A stretch of DNA of 7,666 bases, from the NCBI GenBank assembly GCA_946639085.1, contig CAMPBP010000056.1, positions 1-7,666 of the forward strand. Reading direction: 5' to 3'. Every line of letters begins with the position of its first letter. Position 1 is the stretch's first letter. The notes below the pieces were generated by a model that had not been told where the DNA came from, ran no database searches, and saw nothing but the letters and a program-made list of their open reading frames with translations. This document shows, one piece after another, positions 1-7,666 of the stretch. Made by a program: the position numbers and the translations under genes. The stretch is from an uncultured Lachnospiraceae bacterium. Its GTDB lineage: Bacteria > Bacillota > Clostridia > Lachnospirales > Lachnospiraceae.

Positions 1-663
1 AAGTCCTTCCTTTATTGAATTTCCAATTTTCTCAACAAAGTTTTGTGTTTTCTCAGCAACTTCGGCTACTGCCTCTTTGGTATCCTGCCACCATCTGGAT
101 GCCTTTTCCACTTTTTCCGCCACAGCTGTTTCGCAACGCGCCATGACTTTGTGACTCAAATCCTTAGCTTCCTCCCAAAGTTCGGACGCTTTAGTGGTTG
201 CAGTTTGGACCTTTTCTGCTACGTAGCTCTTTACACTATTGCAAGTGTTCGTAACAACAGTTTTAACGTTTTCCACATGTGACGCAATAGCTTTTGCCCC
301 GTTTTCAATGAACGATACAGGATCATTTACAAAAGTAGTAACGGTATTTACTACCACATTAACAACGTTTTTGGCCACGTTCACAACTGCCGTAGTAGCA
401 TTCTTAACCGCAACCTTTGCATCATTCACCACCTTTTTGACGCCATTAGTGACCTTGGTAGCGACATTTGAAACAGCACTCTTAACGTTGCTGACCAGTG
501 TTTTTGCTTTACTTACCGTTTCCTGAACCTTAGCTGTAACTTTATTTGCAATAGTCTTAGGCGCAGAAGCAACCGTACTTACAACCGCTTTAGCTACTTT
601 GGGCACAGCCTTGGTTACTGTTGTAGCAACCGATTTAACTGCTCCGACAACTTTCGAAAACAG
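1..663 (-). other. Post-core Val/Ala/Lys/Thr-rich amphipathic helical region (residues 2335-2555, continues off the window)
   Basis: Right after DPSGHAG the composition switches to Val, Ala, Lys, Thr, Asn and Ser with hydrophobics every three or four residues, for example VVGAVKSVATTVTKAVPKVA and VSNVKSAVSNVATKVTNGVK. Proline and glycine are rare. Nearer the left edge it becomes Glu/Lys-rich with VAEK recurring at about 222, 123 and 60, spaced 33 and 21 residues apart, plus a WW pair near 92. Long amphipathic helices or an 11-residue (LEA-like) periodicity are plausible. In polymorphic toxins this position lies between the core and the toxic domain. I see no nuclease, deaminase or other catalytic motif. 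It may be a linker, a translocation segment or part of the effector. Confidence 0.75.
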
Positions 664-3600
664 TCCGGCGTGGCCTGATGGATCTTGGTACATCACCGGA
701 TTATTATTTGCAAATGAATATCTGTTTCTGGTTACGGGATCAGTCTTATCTCCGGCATAGGTATCTTCACTTATAAAGGTTGCTGTAGAAGGATTGTAGT
801 GGCGTGCACGAAGATATATGAGTCCGCTCTGAGGAGTGTATTCCTCACCGTTATATCCATATATTCTTTCCTGTAAAGGAGCACCCTTCGTGATGTTTCC
901 GTAAGGATCGTAGTCATAATCGCGTACTACTGTGCTACCATTTACAACCTTCTTAACACTTCCTCGACCGTCATACACGTAAGAACCCAAACTCGATGAA
1001 GAAAGGCGCTCTTCGCCCGCATAAGTGTAGTTGACTCTTGATGTTTCACAATCTGATTGTTCAGAAAGCACCTGCGGATTGGAAAGCGTCATGTCATAAA
1101 CAAGATATGACTTCTCATAGTAGGTACGAGTCTCTTCATGACTGCTTTCCTTTTTGGTTTCTTTAACGCTTCCGGGAGTACGTTTAACGTAAGTGTCAAA
1201 GCCGGAAACCGATTCTTTGCTCAGCTCTTCTATTTCTTTTTCAACAGGCTCTGTCCCTTCTACTGTAACTGTTTGGTATTCTTCGGTAGTGAGGCCGTCT
1301 GCGTACTTGTGCCAGGAGTCACTTAATGTAGGTGCTATGACACCCACAAAATCTGCCAGCCACTGCATATTATCATCTTCATGCTCAGCCACAAATTCGG
1401 AATATTCGTATCCCTCAGTGCCGGGGGTGATTTCCGTATGTGTATCAACATGTGTTTTTTCTTCTTCATAAGGCACAGTATAGCGGCCTGTTTTTCCTTT
1501 TGTCTCCTCCTTTTTAACAGTAATATCGGTTACTGTTACATTATACTCTTTTTTAAGAGTAGACGTAACCTTAAGACCGTTTGTGTCATAAGTTGCGCTC
1601 TCGCTAAGACTTCCGTTTACATATGTATCTTTAAGCTTATTATCGATCGTGTAAGTGAATGTTTTGGTTTCGCCGGGCTTCTCTATGGATATAAGATTTC
1701 CATCTTTATCGTACTTGTATTCTTCTGCCTTTTTATTGTTTGTTTCCTTCTTTTCAAGACGATTTTCGCTATCATAGATGAATTTACTCTTTAGTTTCAA
1801 CCCATCCTTATACTCAGTCTCAGCTGTTCTGTTTCCAAAAGTATCGTATTCATATGTAATGATCTGAATATCCTTATGTGATCTAAGGATATCATCAAGA
1901 CTTACTTCTATCGATGTATTATCCGATACATTTGAAGATACATCCGGTCCATTGTTACCGGATACATCTAAAACGGAAACATCCTTTTTCGAGCGCAAGA
2001 TCTCAAACCCGTTATTGAAATACTCTTCATTACGAGTCTCGGCATACCGTGTAAGTTTGCCTGCTTTATCATATTCATATGACTTAAAAAGAACACCTTC
2101 ACCATCTTTGCTCTTTTCTCCGACCATTCTTCCCGAAACATCATATGAATACTCAAACGAAGTGATCTCGCTCGTCGCTTTCTTAGTGGTAACTTCTGTT
2201 TTTCGACCAAGTGCATCGTAAGCGATCTCAGTTTTTAAACCATCACTTTGAGTCTTTGTTAAAACGTTACCAAGGGCATCATAAGTAAACTCAGTTTTTA
2301 ACCCTGAAACATCGGTAACACTCGATATGCGGTTACTTATATCGTATTTGTAACGGACTTTTTTGTTGTCAGGATATGTTATGCTTTCTTTGTTGCCAAA
2401 TGGATCATATGTATACTTAACCTCTCCGGCTTGATTCTTTGTCCTTATAAGCCTTCCGAGATTGTCATAAGTGTATTCCGATATGCCGTTCTCATCCGTG
2501 GCTTTTACAAGTTCTGAAAACTCATTATAAGTATTCTCTTTTGCGACCTTACCGTTATGATATGTTATGGTATTTCTTCCGAAATTATCATATTCATAAC
2601 CGATAGATTTACCGGACGGGTATTTGACTTCCTTAAGCGTTCCATCCTTGTAGTAAGTATAACGTTCCCTGTCCGATCCGCTTCCGCCTCTGGATTTAAG
2701 TTCACCGGTCTTGGTATATTCATACACAGATTCTCTTCTGGAGTTTTTGCCTGACACAGGAGCATAGTAATCCTCTTCGTCACAAACAGTCTCCTTTATG
2801 AGATTACCCATTTGGTCGTAAGTGTAGAATACCGATGTGTTGTCTGCATCAGTCGTCTTGATCAAAGTCCCGATAGCATCATAACCATATGTGGTCATAG
2901 TGCCATCCACATGAATCTCCTTGATAAGATTACCCACGCAGTCGTATTCATAGCTGCTTGTTTTGTTTAAGGCATCGGTTATAGTTAAAACATTGCCGGC
3001 AGCATCATATGTATAGGATGTTACGTTTCCAAGCTCATTCTTTTCAGATACAGGACGTCCTAACGGATCATATTCTGTTGTTGAATATGATTTATCAGGA
3101 TTAATGATTTTAACTATGTTACCGACTTTGTCGTACTCATATCTGACAGTTCTTCCTTCGCAATTAACCTCCAAAAGATTATCGGCTTTGTCATATTTGT
3201 ATGTACTCTCAAGACCCGACGCGGTCTTAGACCATATGAGATTACCGCGAATATCGTACTTAGAAAGACTTTCATTTCGCCCGTTTGACTGTTTTTCGAT
3301 GTTTCCGTATTTATCATATTCATAGGTCGTCGCAGGCAAACCTTCAGTCTCTTCTTTTACCAAACGATGAAGTTCGTCGTAGGAGTAGATCGTTGTGATC
3401 ACTTCTCTTGCGACGTTCGAAGATTTATTGCCACTTATTAAAGAGTTTGCCGATACATCATCCGTATCTTCCGTTTTACTGTAACTATGAGAAGCTACTT
3501 CCGTCAGAACTTTTGTAACATTGCCACTTGCGTCGTACTCATATGATGTCTTTAAGCCGTGAACATTCGTCTGCGTCTTCACACGCATATATTCATCATA

Positions 3601-6600
3601 TTCGTAAGTTTCATATATTCCGTTAGGATATATCTTCTTAACTACATTTCCATCGAGGTTATACTCGTATCTGACGGTTTGGGAAAGGGCATTTGTCTCT
3701 GTTAACAGATTACCGTCTTTATCGTAGCTGTACTTGGTCTTGGCTCCGTTCGGAAGAGTCGTTTCCGTAAGCATTCCCATCGAATCATAGGTGTATGAAG
3801 TAACATTTCCAAGGGAATCCTTAACATAAGAGGGATTTCCGAGCTTATCGTATCCATAATAAACTACATCACCTGTAGGCGCTTCGCTTTTGATAAGATT
3901 TCCCAGTGCGTCATAGGTATTTTTTATGGTATTGCCATTTTTATCGGTTACAGTAAGCGGATTTCCATTATAATCGAAAGTGCTTCTCTCAACGTTTCCA
4001 TCGGGATACACAGTCGTGATCAAGTTGTTGTTTTGGTCAAATTCAAAAGTAGTGACCCTAACCTCATCATATGTTGCAGGTTCATTTCCTGCGACTTTAG
4101 ACTCTTTCTTATCGCTTGTATAACGTTCGGTTATCTTAACGATATTTTCGTTACCGTCATACTCAAAAATTGTCTCAGCCCCAAAAGAATCAACGTTTTT
4201 TAACAAGGCACCTCTTGCATCGTACTCGTAATCAACCTTCCGTCCGAGCTGATCCACTTTAGAAAGGCACTTGCCACCCGCTGTATATGTGTATTCTTCC
4301 CGTGTTCCCCCGGAATCGGAAACGCTCAATATCTGTCCGAAATCATCATATGTATATCGAACTACATTCCCATCTTTGGTAGTATGAGTTAAAAGGTTGC
4401 CGATGGAGTCATAATCATACGTTTCAAATTGTCCGTTCGAAAATTCCAGTTTTACAACCTTTCCGTTATAATGATACGAATATACGGCATATGTTCCATT
4501 GTCATAAGTAACTTTTGTAAGCCAGCCAAGCTTATTGTAGGCATACTTCGTAACCCTGCCGTTTGGCATGGTTTCTGTCAGTTTATTTCCTTTATGATCA
4601 TATGTATATGTGGAAATAGCTCCCTCTGCGTTCTTGATCGAGAGAACATTCCCGGCATCATCGTAGGTGTATTCCTCTATATTTCCATAAGGATCGACTT
4701 TCTTTGCAAGGTACCCGTTTGAGTTATATACCGCTCCGGTTATCGTTCCGTCCGGCATCGTAGTCGTAGTAACCCTGCCCTCCGAATCATATGCATACAA
4801 ATACACATTACCTGCAGCATCCGTCTGCTTTATAAGGTTCCCTGAATCGTCATACTCGTAGTATTTGGTATTACCGTTCCTGTCGGTCTCACTTAATGTC
4901 TCTCCGCCTGCTCCATACGTGTAACTTGTTGTATACCCCAAAGCATCTTTAACTTTAATGAGTCGATTATTGGAATCATATTCAAAAGAAACTGCTTTTC
5001 CATCATAGTCAGTTTCTTTCGTCATGTTATTGTTGGTATCATACTCATAGCTTTTTTCCCTGGTCTTGCCGTTCTTTTCTTCTGTTTCTTTGAGAATGTT
5101 ACCATTGGCATCATAAAGATAAGTTGTTTTAATACCCTTAACATCTATGATGCCGGTCTTTCGATTCATCGAATCGTATGTATAAGTCGCAGATTGCCCA
5201 TTCGAATACGACTCTTTTAAGAGATTGCCTACCTTATCGTATTCATAAGTTACTATTCTTCCAAGTTCATCTTTCTTTTTCGTAAGAAGCCCTAACTCGG
5301 GATGATATTCATAAGTTACTTCAGTACCATCCTTATAGGTTTCTTTTATTACCCTTCCTAATGCGTCTCTTTCGTAAGTTATGCTTTCACCGCCGGACGA
5401 TTCTTCACTCGTCACTTCATCATTGGCATCATAAGTATAGGTCGTAACACTTCCGTCAGAAGATATTTCTTTTAGCAGATTTCCGTTGGCATCATAAGAA
5501 AAATCGGTGTGGCTTCCGTCAGCATTGATCACCTGAACAATACGACCCATGGCATCGTAACGCATTCCTACTCTATTACCTGAAGGATCGGTCACTCCTA
5601 TACTGTTATCCGCAGCATCATACTCATAACTTTCCGTTTTACCATCAGGTGAAATCTCTTTTACAAGTTTGCCTGTAGGTGAATATTCATACGTTGTGGT
5701 CTTATCGCCTTCTTTGGATGCTACGAGGCGATCCATCTCATCATAACTGTTCTCTGTGACACCTCCCTTAGAATCAGTTACCTTTGAAATGTTGTATGAA
5801 TTTTCGGGATATCCATATGTTATAGTACTTTCGCCTGTTGTCACCGAAGTCATTCGGCCGGCTTCATCGAAAGTCATTATTGCTTTGGTTGAGTCCGGAT
5901 ATATTATTAAAATAGGGTTATTGTTATCGTCATATTCATAGGTGGTAACGTTTCCGTTAGCGTCTTTTTCTGAAAGAAGATTTCCGTTAGCATCATATGA
6001 ATATGTTGCTGTAATGCCCGATGCACAAGCTTCGCTCAGAAGGTGGCCAAATGAATCGTAAGTATATGTTCGTGTATTACCTGCTTTATCAGTCTCTGAA
6101 AGAATGTTTCCAAGGTTATCGAAGGTCTTATTTTCTTCTTTTCCATCAACATAAAGAACTCTGTTATGGCGGTTGTTCTCATCTTTGAAATAGGTTACCG
6201 TATTATCCTTGGCATCCGTAAATAAAGTGGCATTATCGTTTTGAGAAAACTTTGAAACATGCCCTTCAGCATCAGTGTATGTTGAAATGCGTCCTACGGC
6301 ATCGTACGAGACGGTAATAACGCTCTTACCCATAGGATTCTTAGCTGATAAGAGACGTTTGCTTTCATCAAAAGAATAAAGTCTGTTGAAAGATCTTTCG
6401 TTTGTGAGTTTTAATAATGTTCCCGCTGCACTGTATTCGTATGTCTTTTTGGTTCCGTCCGGATTCTCTATTTCACTGATAAGGCCCTTTTCGTTGAGCG
6501 TAATAAGAAATTCTTTACCGGCCTTGCTGACAAGTTTTTTGAGATTACCATCTTCATCATACTCAACTCTGTACAGCTCGCCCTTCTTGGTACCCTTAGA

Positions 6601-7666
6601 AGCAACACGACCGGAGAGATCGAACAGAGTATAGTTAAGCTTTAAATCCGTTAAGCTATAACCATCTTCCGTTTCCTTTAAAGTGTACTCACCGGAAACA
6701 TCTGTATACGACTCTCCGGTCTTATTTACGATGATTCCTTGCATATCCTGAAGAATAACAAGTTTCTTATCATCCGAAAGGTCAATTACTCTTTCATCAA
6801 AAAGCGAAGAGATTCCATAGCCAAAAGTTCCCTTATATTCAGGCATCCCGCTGTAGAAATATCGCACTAATGCAAATGCTTCTTTTTCCTTAACCGCTAT
6901 GTCTTCTTCTTCGTACAAAAGATTGAGTGTTGCAAGATTCACAGCATCATAAGCAAACTCAGTGCCCTTAGGGGCACCAAGCTTTGTAACTTTTTCGATC
7001 ACTTCATCATTCCACTCAAAAGGAGGAACGAAGTCGGCTTTGGGATTTCTGATAAACAGTAATGACCCTTTCTTTACAAAGGATCGCAGTATCTCGTTAT
7101 CGCTCTTTATGGTCTTGACTGCTACTCCCGTATCCAAAGAAATGGTTTTAAGAGTCTCGCCGGCCCTCACTTTATGAAGCATGAACGGAACTGAGTAGGC
7201 CTTCTTAACTTCAGGCTCCGTTAATTCTCCGCCACTTACATCTCCGCCGGAAACATCATTATTTGAATTATCATTATCGGAAACGTCACCGGTCGGATTA
7301 TCATTGCCGGAAACGTCATTATCGTTTTTCTCATATGTGTACTCTATTACAAATCTGTACACTCGTTCAGGCTCAAAAGAATAATCGATCGCGCCACTGT
7401 TCCACGTTGTTTCGGTAGTTGAAATATCATTAAGGACAAGTGAAAAGTTCTCTCCGTCAAGGCTTATAACTACCTTTTTAAGATCTTCTGCATCCGCACA
7501 TGTTTCACTCAGTGTTAAAGAGTCAAAAGAATAGCTGTGATTGGAAGAATTTACGTTTGGTATAACAGAAATATCCGTGTTGATCTCAATTTCATTACTT
7601 GATCTTCTGGACGAAAATAACTTTAGAAATCCCCCAGTTTTCCCTTCGCTTTGGGGATCGATGATC
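1..7666 (-). CDS. Giant RHS/YD-repeat wall-associated protein (WapA/Rhs-type polymorphic toxin candidate), partial at both ends
   Basis: One minus-strand frame is open through all 2,555 complete codons of the window, with neither its start nor its stop inside. The translation is dominated by YD repeats of the form T-x-Y-x-Y-D-x-x-G-N-L, about 70 of them, followed by a recognisable RHS-associated core (IYLRARHYNPST, then FISEDTYAGD, then NNPVMYQDPSG). A LysM-like domain and an Asn/Ser/Gly linker lie upstream of the repeats, and an amphipathic helical region follows the core. In this family the repeats build a closed beta-spiral shell and the sequence after the core carries a variable effector, often a contact-dependent toxin. 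The LysM domain suggests attachment to peptidoglycan of a Gram-positive wall. The secretion signal should lie right of the window and the effector left of it, so neither is proven here. Toxin activity is inference; an adhesin or surface role is possible. Membership of the RHS family is close to certain. Confidence 0.96.
664..1122 (-). other. RHS-repeat-associated core (residues 2182-2334)
   Basis: The region opens with strands equivalent to other clostridial cores (YLVYDMTLSNPQVLSEQ, YTYAGEERLSS, SYVYDGRGSV, RDYDYDPYGNITK). It continues into the diagnostic block ERIYGYNGEEYTPQSGLIYL, then RARHYNPST, FISEDTYAGD, YSFANNNPVMYQ and DPSGH. This is the conserved hyperconserved-core block that ends the shell in Rhs, WapA and related proteins and marks the junction with the variable C-terminus. 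Several Rhs and TcC proteins cut themselves near this point with aspartate residues of the core. The DPSG is present here, but a second upstream DPxG is not, so self-cleavage is uncertain. Compared with the usual RARYYDPSTGRF this copy reads RARHYNPSTATF. Confidence 0.93.
1123..1560 (-). other. Charged non-repeat insertion between the YD array and the core (residues 2036-2181)
   Basis: About 146 residues without YD motifs separate the last clear repeat from the core. The segment is rich in Thr, Glu, Lys and Val, with strand-like runs such as YNVTVTDITVKKEE and GRYTVPYEEEKTHVDT, an aromatic patch (MQWLADFVGVIAPTLSDSWH), then EKEIEELSKESVSG and a basic/acidic tail before HEETRTYYEK. The equivalent part of clostridial RHS proteins is usually more compact. 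I do not recognise a known domain. It could be an inserted surface-exposed module or part of a plug near the closing end of the shell. Confidence 0.6.
1885..1983 (-). other. Hydrophilic spacer inside the YD array (VSGN type)
   Basis: Between the units SYEYDKAGKL and ITYEYDTFGNR lies a segment containing VSVLDVSGNNGPDVSSNVSD, followed by an acidic stretch with EVSLDDILRS. The motifs DVSGN, DVSSN and NVSD match the linker before LysM closely, making this the clearest case of linker-type sequence placed within the repeat shell. Confidence 0.7.
2743..2790 (-). other. Short spacer inside the YD array (VSGK)
   Basis: Between YTYDQMGNL and VYEYTKTGEL the loop reads TVCDEEDYYAPVSGKNSRRE. It is acidic then basic, with VSGK resembling the VSGN motif, and has one cysteine. 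It is only slightly longer than a standard loop, so its status as a separate spacer is less certain than the others. Confidence 0.45.
3415..3492 (-). other. Hydrophilic spacer inside the YD array (VSAN/ISGN type)
   Basis: After the unit EYDASGNVTKVLTEV the sequence runs SYSKTEDTDDVSANSLISGN before the next unit, TIYSYDELHRL. The segment is Ser/Asp/Asn-rich and carries VSAN and ISGN, both variants of the VSGN linker motif. It is about 25 residues longer than a normal repeat loop and likely protrudes from the shell. Confidence 0.65.
4054..4128 (-). other. Hydrophilic spacer inside the YD array (VAGN type)
   Basis: Between the units FEYDGNENI and TTFEFDQNNNL the usual short inter-repeat loop is replaced by a longer polar segment containing RYTSDKKESKVAGNEPATYD. 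It is rich in Lys, Glu, Ser and Asn and contains VAGN, resembling the VSGN linker upstream of LysM. It probably loops out of the shell surface. Confidence 0.6.
6574..7041 (-). other. Pre-repeat region leading into the RHS shell (residues 209-364)
   Basis: The first half (about 6840-7041) is mixed alpha/beta, with an acidic helical stretch containing LLYEEEDIAVKEKEAFALVR and then a Gly/Tyr-rich turn, GTFGYGISSLFDE. The second half (about 6574-6840) consists of regular short strands with hairpin turns, such as KKLVILQDMQGIIV, GEYTLKETEDGYSLTD and YTLFDLSGRVASKG. That pattern is typical of the segment that starts the spiral in RHS and WapA proteins, where it precedes the first true YD repeat and may cap the shell. 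No catalytic motif was seen. The exact boundary with the repeats is soft. Confidence 0.6.
7042..7176 (-). other. LysM-like peptidoglycan-binding domain (residues 164-208)
   Basis: The segment starts HKVRAGETLKTISLDTGVAV and ends VKKGSLLFIRNP. This fits the LysM pattern: an opening strand with a V-x-x-G-[DE]-T-L signature, a helix with I and a following G-V-x-V, a DNE turn matching the usual N-N or N-x-L position, and a closing K-x-G-x-x-L-x-I-x-x-P strand. Its length of about 45 residues is normal for LysM. LysM binds N-acetylglucosamine-containing glycans, chiefly peptidoglycan. Placed before the repeat shell, it would tether the protein to the producer's own wall. The assignment rests on motif reading only. 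Confidence 0.78.
7225..7323 (-). other. VSGN/VSGG low-complexity linker (residues 115-147)
   Basis: The stretch is almost entirely Asn, Asp, Ser, Gly and Val and contains NDVSGND, TGDVSDND, NDVSGGD and VSGGE as imperfect short repeats. It has no hydrophobic core and should be a flexible spacer between the preceding beta-rich domain and the LysM domain. From general knowledge, VSGN-type linkers are common in secreted and wall-associated proteins of Lachnospiraceae, so this stretch is also the best taxonomic hint in the window. Confidence 0.8.
7324..7665 (-). other. Unrecognised N-terminal domain of the RHS protein (residues 1-114)
   Basis: This is the first visible part of the protein, and it begins mid-gene. 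It alternates hydrophobic and polar residues in short strands (for example KKVVISLDGENFSLVLND and YRFVIEYTYE), which suggests a beta-sandwich such as an Ig-like or carbohydrate-binding fold. It has no YD motif and one cysteine. I do not recognise a specific family. It sits directly before the flexible linker and LysM domain, as an extracellular module of a surface protein would. The real N-terminus, signal peptide, promoter and ribosome binding site are all beyond 7666. Confidence 0.5.

Larger units (their letters stand above)
1561..6573 (-). repeat. YD-repeat (RHS-repeat) array, about 70 units (residues 365-2035)
   Basis: Units of about 20-24 residues (60-72 bases) follow one another from YRVEYDEDGNL at 6573 to ATYDTNG near 1576. 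The consensus is roughly G-x-x-T-x-Y-x-Y-D-x-x-G-N-L-x-x-x-x-D; clear examples are TTYEYDKYGNI, VRYEYDKVGNI, TSYTYDAAGNV and TEFTYDALGNV. I counted about 70 recognisable motifs. Some units are degenerate: ITYGYPENSYN lacks the Asp, and ENKTFDNLGNI and ERSTFDYNGNP carry T-F-D. At the DNA level the array is periodic but diverged, so it is not a simple satellite. By family knowledge these repeats wind into a large hollow beta-spiral shell that encloses the C-terminal part. Seventy units is long compared with typical enterobacterial Rhs proteins. Confidence 0.95.

Noticed and set aside
239..526. Plus-strand open frame of 95 codons rich in Thr, Phe, Leu and Val, looking like a membrane protein
   Set aside because: It is the antisense of the Val/Ala/Lys/Thr-rich post-core region; the repetitive codons of the real gene produce the false hydrophobic frame.
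1..663. Transmembrane segments in the Val/Ala-rich post-core region
   Set aside because: Lys, Asn, Thr or Ser interrupts every hydrophobic run within a few residues; the pattern is amphipathic, not a 20-residue apolar span.
1381..1794. Plus-strand open frame of 137 codons with hydrophobic runs
   Set aside because: It lies wholly opposite the continuous RHS frame and its sequence is explained as antisense of Lys/Glu/Thr codons; no ribosome binding site or family resemblance.
1968..2216. Minus-strand open frame of 82 codons in another frame (a similar one lies at 2565-2783 and at 3114-3323)
   Set aside because: These are out-of-frame readings of YD repeats; the recurring MNMI-type wording is the YEYD codon string read one base off.
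1561..6573. Periodic 60-70 base DNA pattern suggesting a CRISPR array or satellite repeat
   Set aside because: The periodic part is protein-coding, the units are strongly diverged at DNA level, and there are no identical short repeats with unique spacers.
1..7666. Several separate RHS genes or a broken pseudogene
   Set aside because: The frame is continuous line by line from 7665 to 1 with no stop, frameshift or intergenic gap.
1..7666. Type VI-linked Rhs or insecticidal toxin-complex C subunit
   Set aside because: No PAAR or VgrG-like sequence is visible, the protein has a LysM domain and VSGN linkers, and the core is of the clostridial wall-associated type; the missing N-terminus leaves a small doubt.

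Overview
The whole window lies inside one gene. The minus strand carries a single reading frame of 2,555 codons with no stop anywhere from position 7665 down to position 1. It is open at both edges, so the start codon lies to the right of 7666 and the stop to the left of 1. I translated every 60-base line in this frame and found no frameshift or nonsense codon. The product is a giant RHS/YD-repeat surface protein of the WapA/Rhs polymorphic-toxin type. Numbering below starts at the first visible codon (residue 1 = 7663-7665), so the true protein is longer and probably exceeds 2,800-3,000 residues.

Domain order, N- to C-terminus (right to left on the map): (1) residues 1-114, an unrecognised, probably beta-rich domain (7324-7665); (2) residues 115-147, an Asn/Asp/Ser/Gly linker built on VSGN/VSGG motifs (7225-7323); (3) residues 164-208, a LysM-like peptidoglycan-binding domain (7042-7176); (4) residues 209-364, a region leading into the RHS shell (6574-7041); (5) residues 365-2035, about 70 degenerate YD repeats (1561-6573), broken by short VSGN-like spacers; (6) residues 2036-2181, a charged non-repeat insertion (1123-1560); (7) residues 2182-2334, the RHS-associated core ending in NPVMYQDPSG (664-1122); (8) residues 2335-2555, a Val/Ala/Lys/Thr-rich amphipathic helical stretch running off the left edge (1-663). 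The variable C-terminal effector domain, and any immunity gene, should lie beyond position 1 and cannot be seen.

The organism is most likely a monoderm Firmicute of the Clostridia, probably Lachnospiraceae (a Butyrivibrio-like gut or rumen bacterium). This is inferred from the VSGN-type linkers, the LysM domain, the clostridial form of the RHS core and a moderate GC content of roughly 40% by eye. No RNA gene, mobile element, CRISPR array, promoter or terminator is visible, and there is no intergenic DNA in the window.

A working model from family knowledge: the N-terminal part, with LysM, holds the protein at the cell wall; the YD repeats form a hollow beta-spiral shell; the core closes the shell; and the C-terminal part beyond the core is the delivered or exposed payload.
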